From Promethearchaeota archaeon (GTDB lineage Archaea > Asgardarchaeota > Lokiarchaeia > Sigyniarchaeales > SOKP01): a stretch of DNA of 32,121 nucleotides. Numbering within the stretch: position 1 is the stretch's first letter; every line of letters begins with the position of its first letter. This document shows, piece by piece, positions 15,612 through 23,921 of this stretch. The stretch is from assembly GCA_004524725.1 (NCBI GenBank), contig SDNW01000016.1, positions 1-32,121 of the forward strand, read 5' to 3'. Under the pieces are notes generated by a model, which did no database searches, was not told the origin of the DNA, and saw only the letters and a list, made by a program, of their open reading frames with translations. A program made the translations under genes and the position numbers.

Positions 15612-16646
15612 CTAAAATCTTATTCTTGGGTCTAATAGACCATATATTACATCGGTTGCCAAGTTAACCAGAATAAATACTAATGCAAAGAAAAATACCA
15701 GTCCGTTTAATACCCAGTAATCTGTATTTCGAATGGCTAAAACTAATAACTCCCCTATCCCTGCTAATCCAAACGTTGTTTCTGTAAGAACGGCGCCAGT
15801 TAACAATCCCCCAAAACTTAATCCAATGACAGTAATAGTAGGTATCATTGCATTTTTTTTCGCGTGCGTATTAATAACATCCTTCTCTTTGCATCCTTTT
15901 GCTCGAGCTGTTCTTACATAATCTTGTTCTAACACTTCAAGCATACTCGAACGGGTTTGCCTTACGATTGATGCCAAAGATATAAAAGCTAAACAAAATA
16001 CCGGCAGGATTAAGTGATAGAAATAGTCGGTGACCATATAATACTCTCCAGAGAGTAAAGCATCGATCCACCTAAATCCTGTTACAAACTCAGGATCTGG
16101 GTAGGAGGTAGTTTTAAAACCAGTGGTAGGCAATAGAGGAACTCCATCTATCCTAACCACATATCCTAATGTATATTGAAGCAACATCCCCAGAAAAAAT
16201 ACCGGTAGTGCCACACCAAGTAGCGTTAGACCTCTAAATATGGTATCCCTTGCTTTATTTCTATGGGTCGCTGAAATTACGCCAGTCTTAATCCCTATTA
16301 ATGCGGCAATTATCATCGAAAAAATCGCAATATCTGCTGTTCGAGGCAATGATAACATTATTAAGTCCCATACCGGCATACCTTTTACAATTGATAAGGA
16401 AACTCCCCAATCACCAATCATTAATTGACCAAGGTAGCGAAAGTACTGCACAATAATTGGATCATTTAAACCTAATGCCTGTTTTGTAGCGTAATATATC
16501 TCCAAATTAACTTTTCCTTCTGGAAGATAAGCCAATACAGGATCTCCTGGCATAAGTCGTGATAATATAAAAGTTAATGTCATTACCCCAAAAATTACCG
16601 GTACAGCGATTATTAGCCTTCTTATAATATATTTTAATAGACTCAT
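15612..16646 (-). CDS. oppB: Oligopeptide/dipeptide ABC transporter permease OppB
   Basis: This is the second channel subunit. The 344-residue protein has the canonical opening, a first membrane helix (RLIIAVPVIFGVMTLTFILSR) followed by MPGDP, then LGLNDPIIVQYFRYLGQLMIGDWGVS-type family sequence and five further membrane helices. The coupling loop toward the ATPases is at DYVRTARAKGCKEKDVI. It ends with VIYGLLDPRIRF as in other OppB/DppB proteins. An AGGAGT nine bases upstream of the ATG supports the start. It lies between the unknown six-helix membrane protein and OppC. Confidence 0.94.
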   Translation of the reverse strand: MSLLKYIIRRLIIAVPVIFGVMTLTFILSRLMPGDPVLAYLPEGKVNLEIYYATKQALGLNDPIIVQYFRYLGQLMIGDWGVSLSIVKGMPVWDLIMLSLPRTADIAIFSMIIAALIGIKTGVISATHRNKARDTIFRGLTLLGVALPVFFLGMLLQYTLGYVVRIDGVPLLPTTGFKTTSYPDPEFVTGFRWIDALLSGEYYMVTDYFYHLILPVFCLAFISLASIVRQTRSSMLEVLEQDYVRTARAKGCKEKDVINTHAKKNAMIPTITVIGLSFGGLLTGAVLTETTFGLAGIGELLVLAIRNTDYWVLNGLVFFFALVFILVNLATDVIYGLLDPRIRF

Positions 16647-16654
16647 TAATTACA

Positions 16655-16660
16655 ACTCCT
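16655..16660 (-). promoter_or_regulatory. Ribosome binding site of oppB
   Basis: AGGAGT on the minus strand, separated by eight bases from the oppB ATG at 16646. It is one of the clearest Shine-Dalgarno sites in the window and suggests translation from a long polycistronic message. Confidence 0.6.
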
Positions 16661-16672
16661 ATTTAATTTATT

Positions 16673-17347
16673 TTAAACCTCAATTTTTTTAGTGCGCATA
16701 ATAAATGCATTATATTTCTCTCGAGCTGTCGCGCCTAAGATTGCAGCAGCCAAATTTATTCCCAGCAAGGTTAATATCGTAATATAGCTATTGATATTTA
16801 AAAAATAGGCTCCAATTACGGTGATATCAAATTCTCCACTAATAAACCAATACCAAATCCATGATTGTACTATGATAAATGGAATTAACCATATACTATT
16901 TCGAATTCCATATTCAAAAAACCGTTCCCTAAATACCATGAAAAATACAATCCCTACAAGAATAACTAATGAGAAATCAGCTACTGGGGCTTGTATAGCT
17001 ATTTCCAAAACTCCTGGGGTAACAAGTGCTTTCAAGACTATCGGTATGATTAAGAATAATGAAATAAGAGCCAAGAGACCAATCAATAATTTATTTTCAT
17101 AAAATCCAATCTTGGTTAAAATCACTAAGAACACCATGACTATAATCAATACTACGACAATAATCGTCCATAGTGAAAATAGAGATATAGACATTGATGG
17201 AAACAATACCTGGTGTAAGAACAACACACCCGTGCGTATATTTTTCTTGTATACATTCGATAAGTAACCAAAGAATACAAAATGGATTAACAATAATGCC
17301 AGAATGAAATTTGTCTGCCTAACAAATTCAATTTTTTTAAATTTCAT
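16673..17347 (-). CDS. Unrecognised six-helix membrane protein within the opp operon
   Basis: I do not recognise a family for this 224-residue protein. Hydrophobic segments are visible at about 12-31, 58-80, 86-108, 122-139, 151-169 and 182-206, with basic residues at both ends (MKFKK at the N-terminus, RTKK near the C-terminus). No catalytic motif or ABC coupling loop is apparent, so it is not a third permease of the OppB/C type. It is sandwiched between a 293-codon unknown gene (21 bases upstream) and oppB (26 bases downstream) on the same strand. That position suggests an accessory part of the transporter, for instance an anchor or assembly factor, which is inference from context only. Confidence 0.7.
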   Translation of the reverse strand: MKFKKIEFVRQTNFILALLLIHFVFFGYLSNVYKKNIRTGVLFLHQVLFPSMSISLFSLWTIIVVVLIIVMVFLVILTKIGFYENKLLIGLLALISLFLIIPIVLKALVTPGVLEIAIQAPVADFSLVILVGIVFFMVFRERFFEYGIRNSIWLIPFIIVQSWIWYWFISGEFDITVIGAYFLNINSYITILTLLGINLAAAILGATAREKYNAFIMRTKKIEV

Positions 17348-17368
17348 AATAGATATCCCAGCTAAATT

Positions 17369-18250
17369 CTACAATATCTCATCTAATTCAAGCTCTTTAA
17401 GCTCGAACTTGGATGAATCAGTACTACTGTTATCAATAGTAGATGTTTTATTAATTATTTGATTATGCTCGTAAACTTTTAAACTTATCGAATCATTTTT
17501 TGGGTTATCTAAAACTTTTCTATTGTACATAAAGCTATCTAAAATATCATCATAGATTAGATATGGTATAAATCCCATTTCGCGAGATTTTTCCTTAGCT
17601 ATGTCATTTACCACGACATTAATAATTTTAGGGTAGCATTTTTGTCTTCTTTCCAAATATAGTTCATCCAGTTCAAATTTTTGCTCTTTTTCGACAAGAA
17701 ATACATTTTTTTCAATCTTCCTACGAAAATATTTAATTATAGAATCACAATATGCTATTAGTAAATTGCTATAGCTTTCTCGGTTGAGTTCTATATCGAT
17801 ATTGTTCTTATCAATCTTGTAAAAAGTCTTAAGAAATTGAGTATTGATATATGTGAATGACTCAACCATATCAGGAATGGACGCGCAAATATTATTTGAG
17901 GCAACCCACCATTCTCTAACTTTAGAGCTTTCTAAAGGTCTCAATGTAATTTCTTTCTGCTTTATCCGTGTATAATTTAATAAATTGGAAATTCCTGTTT
18001 TATAAAATTTTGGAAAATCGATTGTTAGATTGTACTTTTTAAAGGCCTTTTCTAACTTTTGTTGATTAAATGGTATGAATAACGTTGGTTCTCCATTAGA
18101 TATTTTATCGATTCTCAAGGGGATCGGAAGGATTGGGATCTGAAAGATTTCTGTAGACAATATATCGAAATAAAAACCAATAGGTGCGAGATCTGCTTTA
18201 AAAGTTTTTATTTTTGTCGGATGTCTATGATATGATTTGAAGAAAAGCAT
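17369..18250 (-). CDS. Unrecognised soluble protein within the opp operon
   Basis: This 293-residue protein belongs to no family I can name. It lacks a signal peptide and membrane segments. The N-terminal half is rich in beta-type and proline-containing stretches (ILPIPLRID near 40-48), the middle is probably helical with many Lys, Arg and aromatic residues, and the last 40 residues are Ser/Thr/Asn-rich and end in an acidic tail (ELKELELDEIL). It lies directly after the oppA terminator-like T-tract and before the six-helix membrane protein. The gene order implies co-expression with the transporter. Coding is supported by the open frame and the tight spacing to neighbours. Confidence 0.7.
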   Translation of the reverse strand: MLFFKSYHRHPTKIKTFKADLAPIGFYFDILSTEIFQIPILPIPLRIDKISNGEPTLFIPFNQQKLEKAFKKYNLTIDFPKFYKTGISNLLNYTRIKQKEITLRPLESSKVREWWVASNNICASIPDMVESFTYINTQFLKTFYKIDKNNIDIELNRESYSNLLIAYCDSIIKYFRRKIEKNVFLVEKEQKFELDELYLERRQKCYPKIINVVVNDIAKEKSREMGFIPYLIYDDILDSFMYNRKVLDNPKNDSISLKVYEHNQIINKTSTIDNSSTDSSKFELKELELDEIL

Positions 18251-18287
18251 AATTACAAAATAAACGATATTTTAAGAATAGATAGAT

Positions 18288-18299
18288 AAAAAAAAAAAA
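18288..18299 (-). terminator. T12 tract after oppA, likely archaeal transcription terminator
   Basis: On the minus strand a run of twelve T residues lies about 30 bases after the oppA stop. Oligo-T stretches are sufficient for intrinsic termination by archaeal RNA polymerase. Partial read-through here would give more binding protein than transporter subunits, a common pattern in ABC import operons. Confidence 0.55.
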
Positions 18300-18330
18300 G
18301 ATTAAATTTATGCTTTTTGTTTATTCTATC

Positions 18331-20079
18331 CTAATCAAGAGGAAAAAGTCCTCTGTAGATAGGATAGATACTTGTGGAACCCATTGCATTTGCCATTCCT
18401 TCACCATAGATATCTGCTCTCCAAGTATGAGTTACCTTGGAATGGTAGATAGGAATGTGGAAGAAGTTACTTGCTAGGTAATATTGAAGATCTTTATAAA
18501 TATTTGCTCTAGCAGTCGCATCTGTTTCAGCCAACGCATCAGCCATCATAGTTTGAAGCACAGGATCGTTGACTTGTGCAGAGTTCGAGGTTGACGCATT
18601 ATTGAATAATGGGTCAATCATATTGTAAGGATCAAGATAATCTGGACCCCAACCAATAGCGTACACTTCTAAATGATTCCATCCTTCATCAGGACCCGTA
18701 CCAATGTTATTCAAATAGTTAAGGAACTCAGAAAAGGTTACTCCATCATCCTCAACCGCAACTCCAATTAAGGAGAACCAATTGGTTAAGGCAACAAATA
18801 AGTCTTCTCTGTATTGATTTCCAGTATTATAGGTGTTCCTTACAGTTTTGAAGGGGGTACCCGCAGAACCATTTGCGATAGCCTTCCACTCATCGTCAGT
18901 CGTAAATGTTGTACCAAATCCCATTGATTGCATAATTGAACGGGCAGTTGCTATGTCTCCGTCGTTTGGTGGAATCCAGTCAGTTACACCTGGAACAATG
19001 CTTGAGTTATATGTAGCACCAAAACCAGGGGAAATGGGCGACACAGCTCTAATTGCATTGCCTTGTCTTATTACTTGATGGCAATACGTATAGTTTATAG
19101 CATAGGCAAGTGCCCTTCTCCATGTGACATTTAGCTTGACATTGTTCAATCCAATATATTGGTAAACAAGACTTGGTTTTCCAGTATCTTCAGTGAATCT
19201 ATATACTACAAAATCATCATCTGCTTCATAAGTTGCGAGGTTTTGATCAGCATACATTTGATTCCAATCAATAGTTCCTCCAAGGTAAGCGTTATGAGCA
19301 GTTGTTGAATCACTATAAATAGCATAGATTACTGTTTCGAAGTTACCAGGTCCTTGCCAATATTCCTCCCAACGTGAAAATCTTACTTCAACACTAGGAG
19401 TGTAGCTTACAAACTTATATGGACCCGTTCCAACCAATTTATCAGTGGTAAGAGGAATAAAGCTCTCATCTTGGGCTGCGTGAGCAGTTGGAGAGATCAT
19501 ACCCGCATTTATATAGGTCAAAGTGCTAATAACTGGGGCATATGGGTTGCTTAAAGTAATGGTAATGTTATAGTCCCCCACAGCCGTGACACTCGAAATG
19601 ATGGGAGTTACACCATCAGGATTCATCCATAAAGATTGAGTTTGAGCTACCGCAACAGTGTTGTCTCCTGAACAATTGGTAAGAAAGAGTAATCTGTCAA
19701 AATTCCATTTGGCGGCAGCAGCGTCGAATTCAGTTCCATCATGGAACTTAATTCCTTCTCTTAGTCTAATTTGAATAGTTGTAGTGTCAACGAAGTAATA
19801 TGAATAGGCAAGCACATTAATCATAGGTAAATCGACATCAGATAAATCCCAAAAGAATAAAGTCTCAACTACCTGTTCCAGCACATCATTAGAGGCACTA
19901 TCCCAGGAATTAACAGGTTCTAAGTAAGAGGGTCCAGAACTAGTTGCCATTACAAAAGTTGTACCCGCAGAGGGTGGACCACTAGGAGGATTGCCTATAA
20001 CAACGAGAACGATATTTCCTACTCCCGAAGCTACTAATGCAATGATAAGTACCGTAATTGCAATATTTTTTTTTTCCAT
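18331..20079 (-). CDS. oppA: Extracellular solute-binding protein family 5 (OppA/DppA-like)
   Basis: This is the surface-exposed binding protein that delivers peptide (or another solute) to the OppBCDF importer. Its 582 residues start with a hydrophobic helix at about 6-28 that can act as a signal anchor; no lipobox cysteine is seen, so it is probably held by the uncleaved N-terminal helix. A Pro/Gly/Ser linker follows at 30-40. Family 5 motifs include IKFHDGTEFDAAAAKWNFDR, GTGPYKFVSYTP and WEEYWQGPGNF. The domain ends with a family-typical NFFHIPIYHSK stretch. It is the first gene of the operon and is followed by a T12 tract. Ligand identity cannot be judged from sequence. Confidence 0.93.
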   Translation of the reverse strand: MEKKNIAITVLIIALVASGVGNIVLVVIGNPPSGPPSAGTTFVMATSSGPSYLEPVNSWDSASNDVLEQVVETLFFWDLSDVDLPMINVLAYSYYFVDTTTIQIRLREGIKFHDGTEFDAAAAKWNFDRLLFLTNCSGDNTVAVAQTQSLWMNPDGVTPIISSVTAVGDYNITITLSNPYAPVISTLTYINAGMISPTAHAAQDESFIPLTTDKLVGTGPYKFVSYTPSVEVRFSRWEEYWQGPGNFETVIYAIYSDSTTAHNAYLGGTIDWNQMYADQNLATYEADDDFVVYRFTEDTGKPSLVYQYIGLNNVKLNVTWRRALAYAINYTYCHQVIRQGNAIRAVSPISPGFGATYNSSIVPGVTDWIPPNDGDIATARSIMQSMGFGTTFTTDDEWKAIANGSAGTPFKTVRNTYNTGNQYREDLFVALTNWFSLIGVAVEDDGVTFSEFLNYLNNIGTGPDEGWNHLEVYAIGWGPDYLDPYNMIDPLFNNASTSNSAQVNDPVLQTMMADALAETDATARANIYKDLQYYLASNFFHIPIYHSKVTHTWRADIYGEGMANAMGSTSIYPIYRGLFPLD

Positions 20080-20378
20080 ATTTTAATCACATATTGTTAT
20101 TATTGAATTTTTTTTGTATAGTTCGTTAAATAATTTGTTAGGTTCGTATACTTATAAGTCTTATGCTTTTTTTCTTGATATTTTTGGATGTTGAGGGGTC
20201 CTAGATTTTTTAAAACCGTAGAGTTTTTTAACTAGAAATTCTATAATCATCGCTATATTCTACAATCACTTATTTGAGAAAAAACTAACCTTATTTTTGG
20301 GGACAGCTTCTAAAATGATGATTTGTGGGAAGGCGCTCCCATTTTTCAATTTATATTCCAAAGCCCATAAATTAGCAA
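20080..20378 (-). promoter_or_regulatory. Gene-free region with probable oppA promoter (TATA-like 20147-20158)
   Basis: This is the longest non-coding stretch in the window. On the minus strand CTTATAAGTATA (20147-20158) is a good TATA-like box about 70 bases before the oppA ATG, implying a leader of about 45 bases. TGTGAT just before the ATG may be a weak ribosome binding site. The half nearer the UbiA gene contains a short G/C-rich patch (20329-20342, GGGA...TCCC) that could form a four-pair stem, and no open frame. I see no riboswitch-like structure. Confidence 0.45.
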
Positions 20379-21299
20379 TTACATAATTAGAATATCGAAG
20401 TAAAATGACCAAAAAAGAGTAATGGCTAAGCAGATTCCGGCGATGATGATTCCTTTATCAAAAAAGGCTATCTCGGCTTTTCGAGCAATTTCAGGTTTAG
20501 ATGAGGTTAAATACATATATCTCATGATAATATATAGCGAAATTGGAATAGTAAATATCGCAACGTATTCATTGAAATTAACAGTTTCGGGTTCAAGCAA
20601 ATTGAATTTCAGGATCAAGTATAATGAATAAGTCATAAAAAGGGAGGTTGCAATAATCGTGTGAAATTGATTAAGAAGGTTGAGTGAATATTGATCATAG
20701 ACTTTCTTATGCTCAACCGCTTTATCTTTGCCAAGAAAAACTAGATCTCCTCTTCGTTTAGCAATACTTAAGAACATAGCAACTTCAAAAATTGCTAGAA
20801 ATAACCAAGCAGACAAATTTTCATTGATTAAAGCGCATCCTGCTAAAGTTCTCCATAGATATCCCGTAGAAAGCACAAGAATATCAATGAACGCATAAAA
20901 TTTAAAGATTAAATTATAAATTTGTCCTGTAATGATAATTGTAATTAGCATTAGGGCAAACATTAAATTAGGAATCACAAATACTACTCCTAAAACCATA
21001 ATCATTGCCAACAAAACCAATAATATTACTGCAAAAGTCCTAGATATTTCTCCAGAGGCTAAAGGCTTTTTTCTGATTTTTTCTATGTGAATCTTATCAC
21101 TTTCAAGATCTCGTAGATCATTTACAATATAGTTAAAGGACGACGAGCAGCATAGCAAGATGAATCCAATTACAAGAGAAAAATAGAGTGAAAAATCAAA
21201 CAATCTTTCGCTAAAGAAAATACCAACGAAGATTAACCCATTTTTATAATATTGCCTAATTCTTAATAGATGCAAAATACTTCTTATCTTACTTGGCAT
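20379..21299 (-). CDS. UbiA-family prenyltransferase, polyprenyl-phosphate phosphoribosyltransferase (DPPR synthase)-like
   Basis: This integral membrane enzyme of 306 residues has about eight to nine helices. The first UbiA motif is NDLRDLESD at 60-68, followed by KKPLASGEIS. Together with RIRQYYKNGLIF near 13-24 and SIAKRRGDLVFLG near the middle, this resembles decaprenyl-phosphate 5-phosphoribosyltransferase rather than quinone or lipid UbiA enzymes. That subgroup transfers phosphoribose from PRPP to a polyprenyl phosphate to make a pentose donor for cell-surface glycans. Neighbouring Alg7-type and glycosyltransferase genes support a lipid-linked sugar role. The subgroup call is from motif resemblance; an ether-lipid or other prenyl transfer function is the main alternative. 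Confidence 0.75.
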   Translation of the reverse strand: MPSKIRSILHLLRIRQYYKNGLIFVGIFFSERLFDFSLYFSLVIGFILLCCSSSFNYIVNDLRDLESDKIHIEKIRKKPLASGEISRTFAVILLVLLAMIMVLGVVFVIPNLMFALMLITIIITGQIYNLIFKFYAFIDILVLSTGYLWRTLAGCALINENLSAWLFLAIFEVAMFLSIAKRRGDLVFLGKDKAVEHKKVYDQYSLNLLNQFHTIIATSLFMTYSLYLILKFNLLEPETVNFNEYVAIFTIPISLYIIMRYMYLTSSKPEIARKAEIAFFDKGIIIAGICLAITLFWSFYFDILIM

Positions 21300-21327
21300 G
21301 ATATCCTAGGTGAAATGCTCATGTAAA

Positions 21328-23859
21328 TTAAAGTTTATTAAGATATATAATCTTCTGAGGTTTTATTCTTTTTTGAATTTTATATCCAATCTTACTCAAG
21401 AAACTGGTATCCTTTTTTCTCTGAATGAACGCAGTCTCAGATTCAAAAGAAATAATCTCAATTGATTTGTAAGGGATAGTTAGTTTTTGACCAAAAATAT
21501 TAAATATACTAATGGAATTCACATCTAGGCTTTCTGTTGCTTCTTTTTGACCATAAATCAAAGAAGACACATAACCTATTTCTAAGTTATTTACGGGTTT
21601 TTTTAAAAATATAAACACTCTACACTGTTTCTCTATAAGCCATTTAATTATATCTATCTCCGATTCTCTAAAGAGTTTATTCTTTCCAATAACTATAAAG
21701 ATGTTTCTCGGTCTTATAATTAAATCTTTCACTTTTAAGTGCATTAGACGGTTTTGCTCCTTAGAATAAATGTTAGTAAGTTTAATTTCAATATCACCAT
21801 AACTACCGTTGAATTTAATTCCCGAGCAGTGGAAGATCTGGGTTTTTCCTTTATTTTTAAAAAAGACATCATGATCTATGAAATTATTTAAAATTTGAAT
21901 AGAATTAGGTAATTTAATATCTTTAATTTTCATTTTAAAGAGAGAATTATCTTCTTTAACAAAGACATAATTCGCATCATCATAATTTTCATTCAATTCT
22001 ATATCTTTTAAAATGAGAGGAGTTTTTTTATCGAGAAAATAAAGGCCATCCATGAAGACTCGTGTTTTTTGATATAATTTAGATTTTAAGTGAATCTCCC
22101 GTTCATTTTTGATATCATAAACAGTAAATGCATCAATTTCACAAATACTATCATTAAAGTAAACATCTCTTAGTCTTCCAAGAATAAATTTATTATTTAA
22201 CTTGTTTTTGAACAAAAAGTCTTTATTTATATCTAATTCAAATAATTCTTTTCGATTTAGTTTATTTAGTAAATCAGAAATATTTTCAATCTCGAAAAAC
22301 TGAGAGAATTTCTGAGTGGCTATTTGCTCAAATTTTTCTCGTACAGATTCGAATTTCTTTCCATATTTTTTAATTTTTGATTTTTTTAGACATATTAAGG
22401 GTAAAAATGCTTCTTTTGAAGGAGTTAAGCCTTCTCCTAGAATTGATGCCACTCGATAGTAAGTTGGAGGGTGAGAATTCAAGAAGTTGCTAAGTAAAGA
22501 GAGACGAGAGGGTTCTATTAATGAAGAATAAATATATTCTGCGGTCTCTATATAGTTGAGGATTTGGTGTTCGCGATTTATTTTTTCATCACATAGTAGC
22601 ATAGTGTTTAAGCCAATTTGTCGTCCCGTAGCATAAAAGCTCTCTAAATTATAAAGGGCTTTAACTAATTCTTTCCCATAACCCCTCTTTTTTGCATAAA
22701 GATCTGCCTTCCCTTCTAAAAATCTAACAAAGATATAGATTAGGATATAAATCGCAATATTTATTAGAAAGAAACTAAAAAATGGGATTTGAGGGTCTCC
22801 AAAGGTGTAATCATAGAATGTTGCTGGAAAACCCAGTAGCATTCTAATTATCAAATCAATAGAAGTGATCAAAGTTATGATTAAGGTATGATTTTTTTTA
22901 GAATGGGCAAATTCATGAGCGACAATACCTTTAAGCTCGTCCTGGGGTATTAGAGTTTCATCCTCGGCAATTAACGCAATCCTCCGATCTAAAAAAGAGC
23001 CATATGCCATAGCATTTAAAATAGGATAATTTCCTATTCCAATTTTTACCCTTTTTTTAATTCCCATATCAGATTTAACATTATTTATTATATTGATTAA
23101 ATTGTCATCCTTTAATCGCTTGATTCCTAATAATTTATCTAAAAGGGGACCTGAGAGGAAATATATTAGCCAATTAACAAGAATAAGAATAAAATAGATG
23201 TTTAAAAAAAAATCGAAGGGTCTTAAATTCGAGAGATCGAGAGGGTTTTGACTAATAAAATTTAAGGGAGTATACTGGTTTATAAATACAACTGCAAGCC
23301 AAGCAATTATGTAGAGTAGAAGAGTTAGATATTCTGGTGACATAAATCTCCATATAACGATATATTTACGTCCAAATAGGATAAAACCTAAACCTAAAAT
23401 AACCCAAAAAGAAAAGGCAAATGAAGTATTGAAGATAAATGGATTGTGAAGATAATTAGATATAATACCAGAAATGAATATTAGATTGTAGGTAACCAAT
23501 GAAATAATTAATAATTTATTTAAAACCGGATATTCTTTTAGTTCAAATATTCCAAACCATAAATAAACTGAAAATGCTCCAATTATTGATGTAAAAATAT
23601 CTTTTGTGAAAAAAAAAATCAAGAAGAAAAAAAAGAGGATTGCAACTAAATCGCTCATTTCGCTTCTGCTTCCCTGTTTTACCCATCGAATGAATTCTTC
23701 AATGATAATTAGAAATAAAATTAACATTGCATAGAAGGTCCAATCTTGGAGAAGTATTAAGAAATTGATTGATAAAGAAAATAGAAATAAAACCATGAAA
23801 AATGAGATACTTAGAAGTAGAAAGCTACCAAATATTAGAGAACGTATGATTTTTTTCAT
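21328..23859 (-). CDS. Giant membrane-bound M48-family zinc metallopeptidase
   Basis: The 843-residue protein has three parts. Residues 1-240 hold about eight hydrophobic segments. The peptidase core carries the zinc motif HEFAH at 315-319, with third ligand E382 in FLEGKADLYA and the family stretch SHPPTYYRV at 462-470. Two more hydrophobic segments lie between the zinc motif and E382, as in HtpX/Ste24. From about 490 to 843 there is a largely beta-type, charged extension with no motif I recognise. HtpX proteins are near 300 residues and Ste24 near 450, so both ends are enlarged. Likely roles are membrane-protein quality control or processing; the extension may recognise substrates. It lies between UbiA-like and Alg7-type genes on the same strand. 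Confidence 0.82.
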   Translation of the reverse strand: MKKIIRSLIFGSFLLLSISFFMVLFLFSLSINFLILLQDWTFYAMLILFLIIIEEFIRWVKQGSRSEMSDLVAILFFFFLIFFFTKDIFTSIIGAFSVYLWFGIFELKEYPVLNKLLIISLVTYNLIFISGIISNYLHNPFIFNTSFAFSFWVILGLGFILFGRKYIVIWRFMSPEYLTLLLYIIAWLAVVFINQYTPLNFISQNPLDLSNLRPFDFFLNIYFILILVNWLIYFLSGPLLDKLLGIKRLKDDNLINIINNVKSDMGIKKRVKIGIGNYPILNAMAYGSFLDRRIALIAEDETLIPQDELKGIVAHEFAHSKKNHTLIITLITSIDLIIRMLLGFPATFYDYTFGDPQIPFFSFFLINIAIYILIYIFVRFLEGKADLYAKKRGYGKELVKALYNLESFYATGRQIGLNTMLLCDEKINREHQILNYIETAEYIYSSLIEPSRLSLLSNFLNSHPPTYYRVASILGEGLTPSKEAFLPLICLKKSKIKKYGKKFESVREKFEQIATQKFSQFFEIENISDLLNKLNRKELFELDINKDFLFKNKLNNKFILGRLRDVYFNDSICEIDAFTVYDIKNEREIHLKSKLYQKTRVFMDGLYFLDKKTPLILKDIELNENYDDANYVFVKEDNSLFKMKIKDIKLPNSIQILNNFIDHDVFFKNKGKTQIFHCSGIKFNGSYGDIEIKLTNIYSKEQNRLMHLKVKDLIIRPRNIFIVIGKNKLFRESEIDIIKWLIEKQCRVFIFLKKPVNNLEIGYVSSLIYGQKEATESLDVNSISIFNIFGQKLTIPYKSIEIISFESETAFIQRKKDTSFLSKIGYKIQKRIKPQKIIYLNKL

Positions 23860-23921
23860 AAGTAAAACTAATTTGATTTGAAATAAACTTTAAATAAAGT
23901 TATTAAAGTATCGAGAAAATT

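Noticed and set aside
20310-20342. Possible C/D-box small RNA (ATGATGA box followed by a G/C-rich GGGA...TCCC stem)
   Set aside because: No CTGA D box is found within a suitable distance, and the stem is only four pairs. The pattern is compatible with chance.
20329-20342. Hairpin plus T-run on the plus strand as intrinsic terminator
   Set aside because: No plus-strand gene lies upstream, and archaeal termination does not need such a hairpin.
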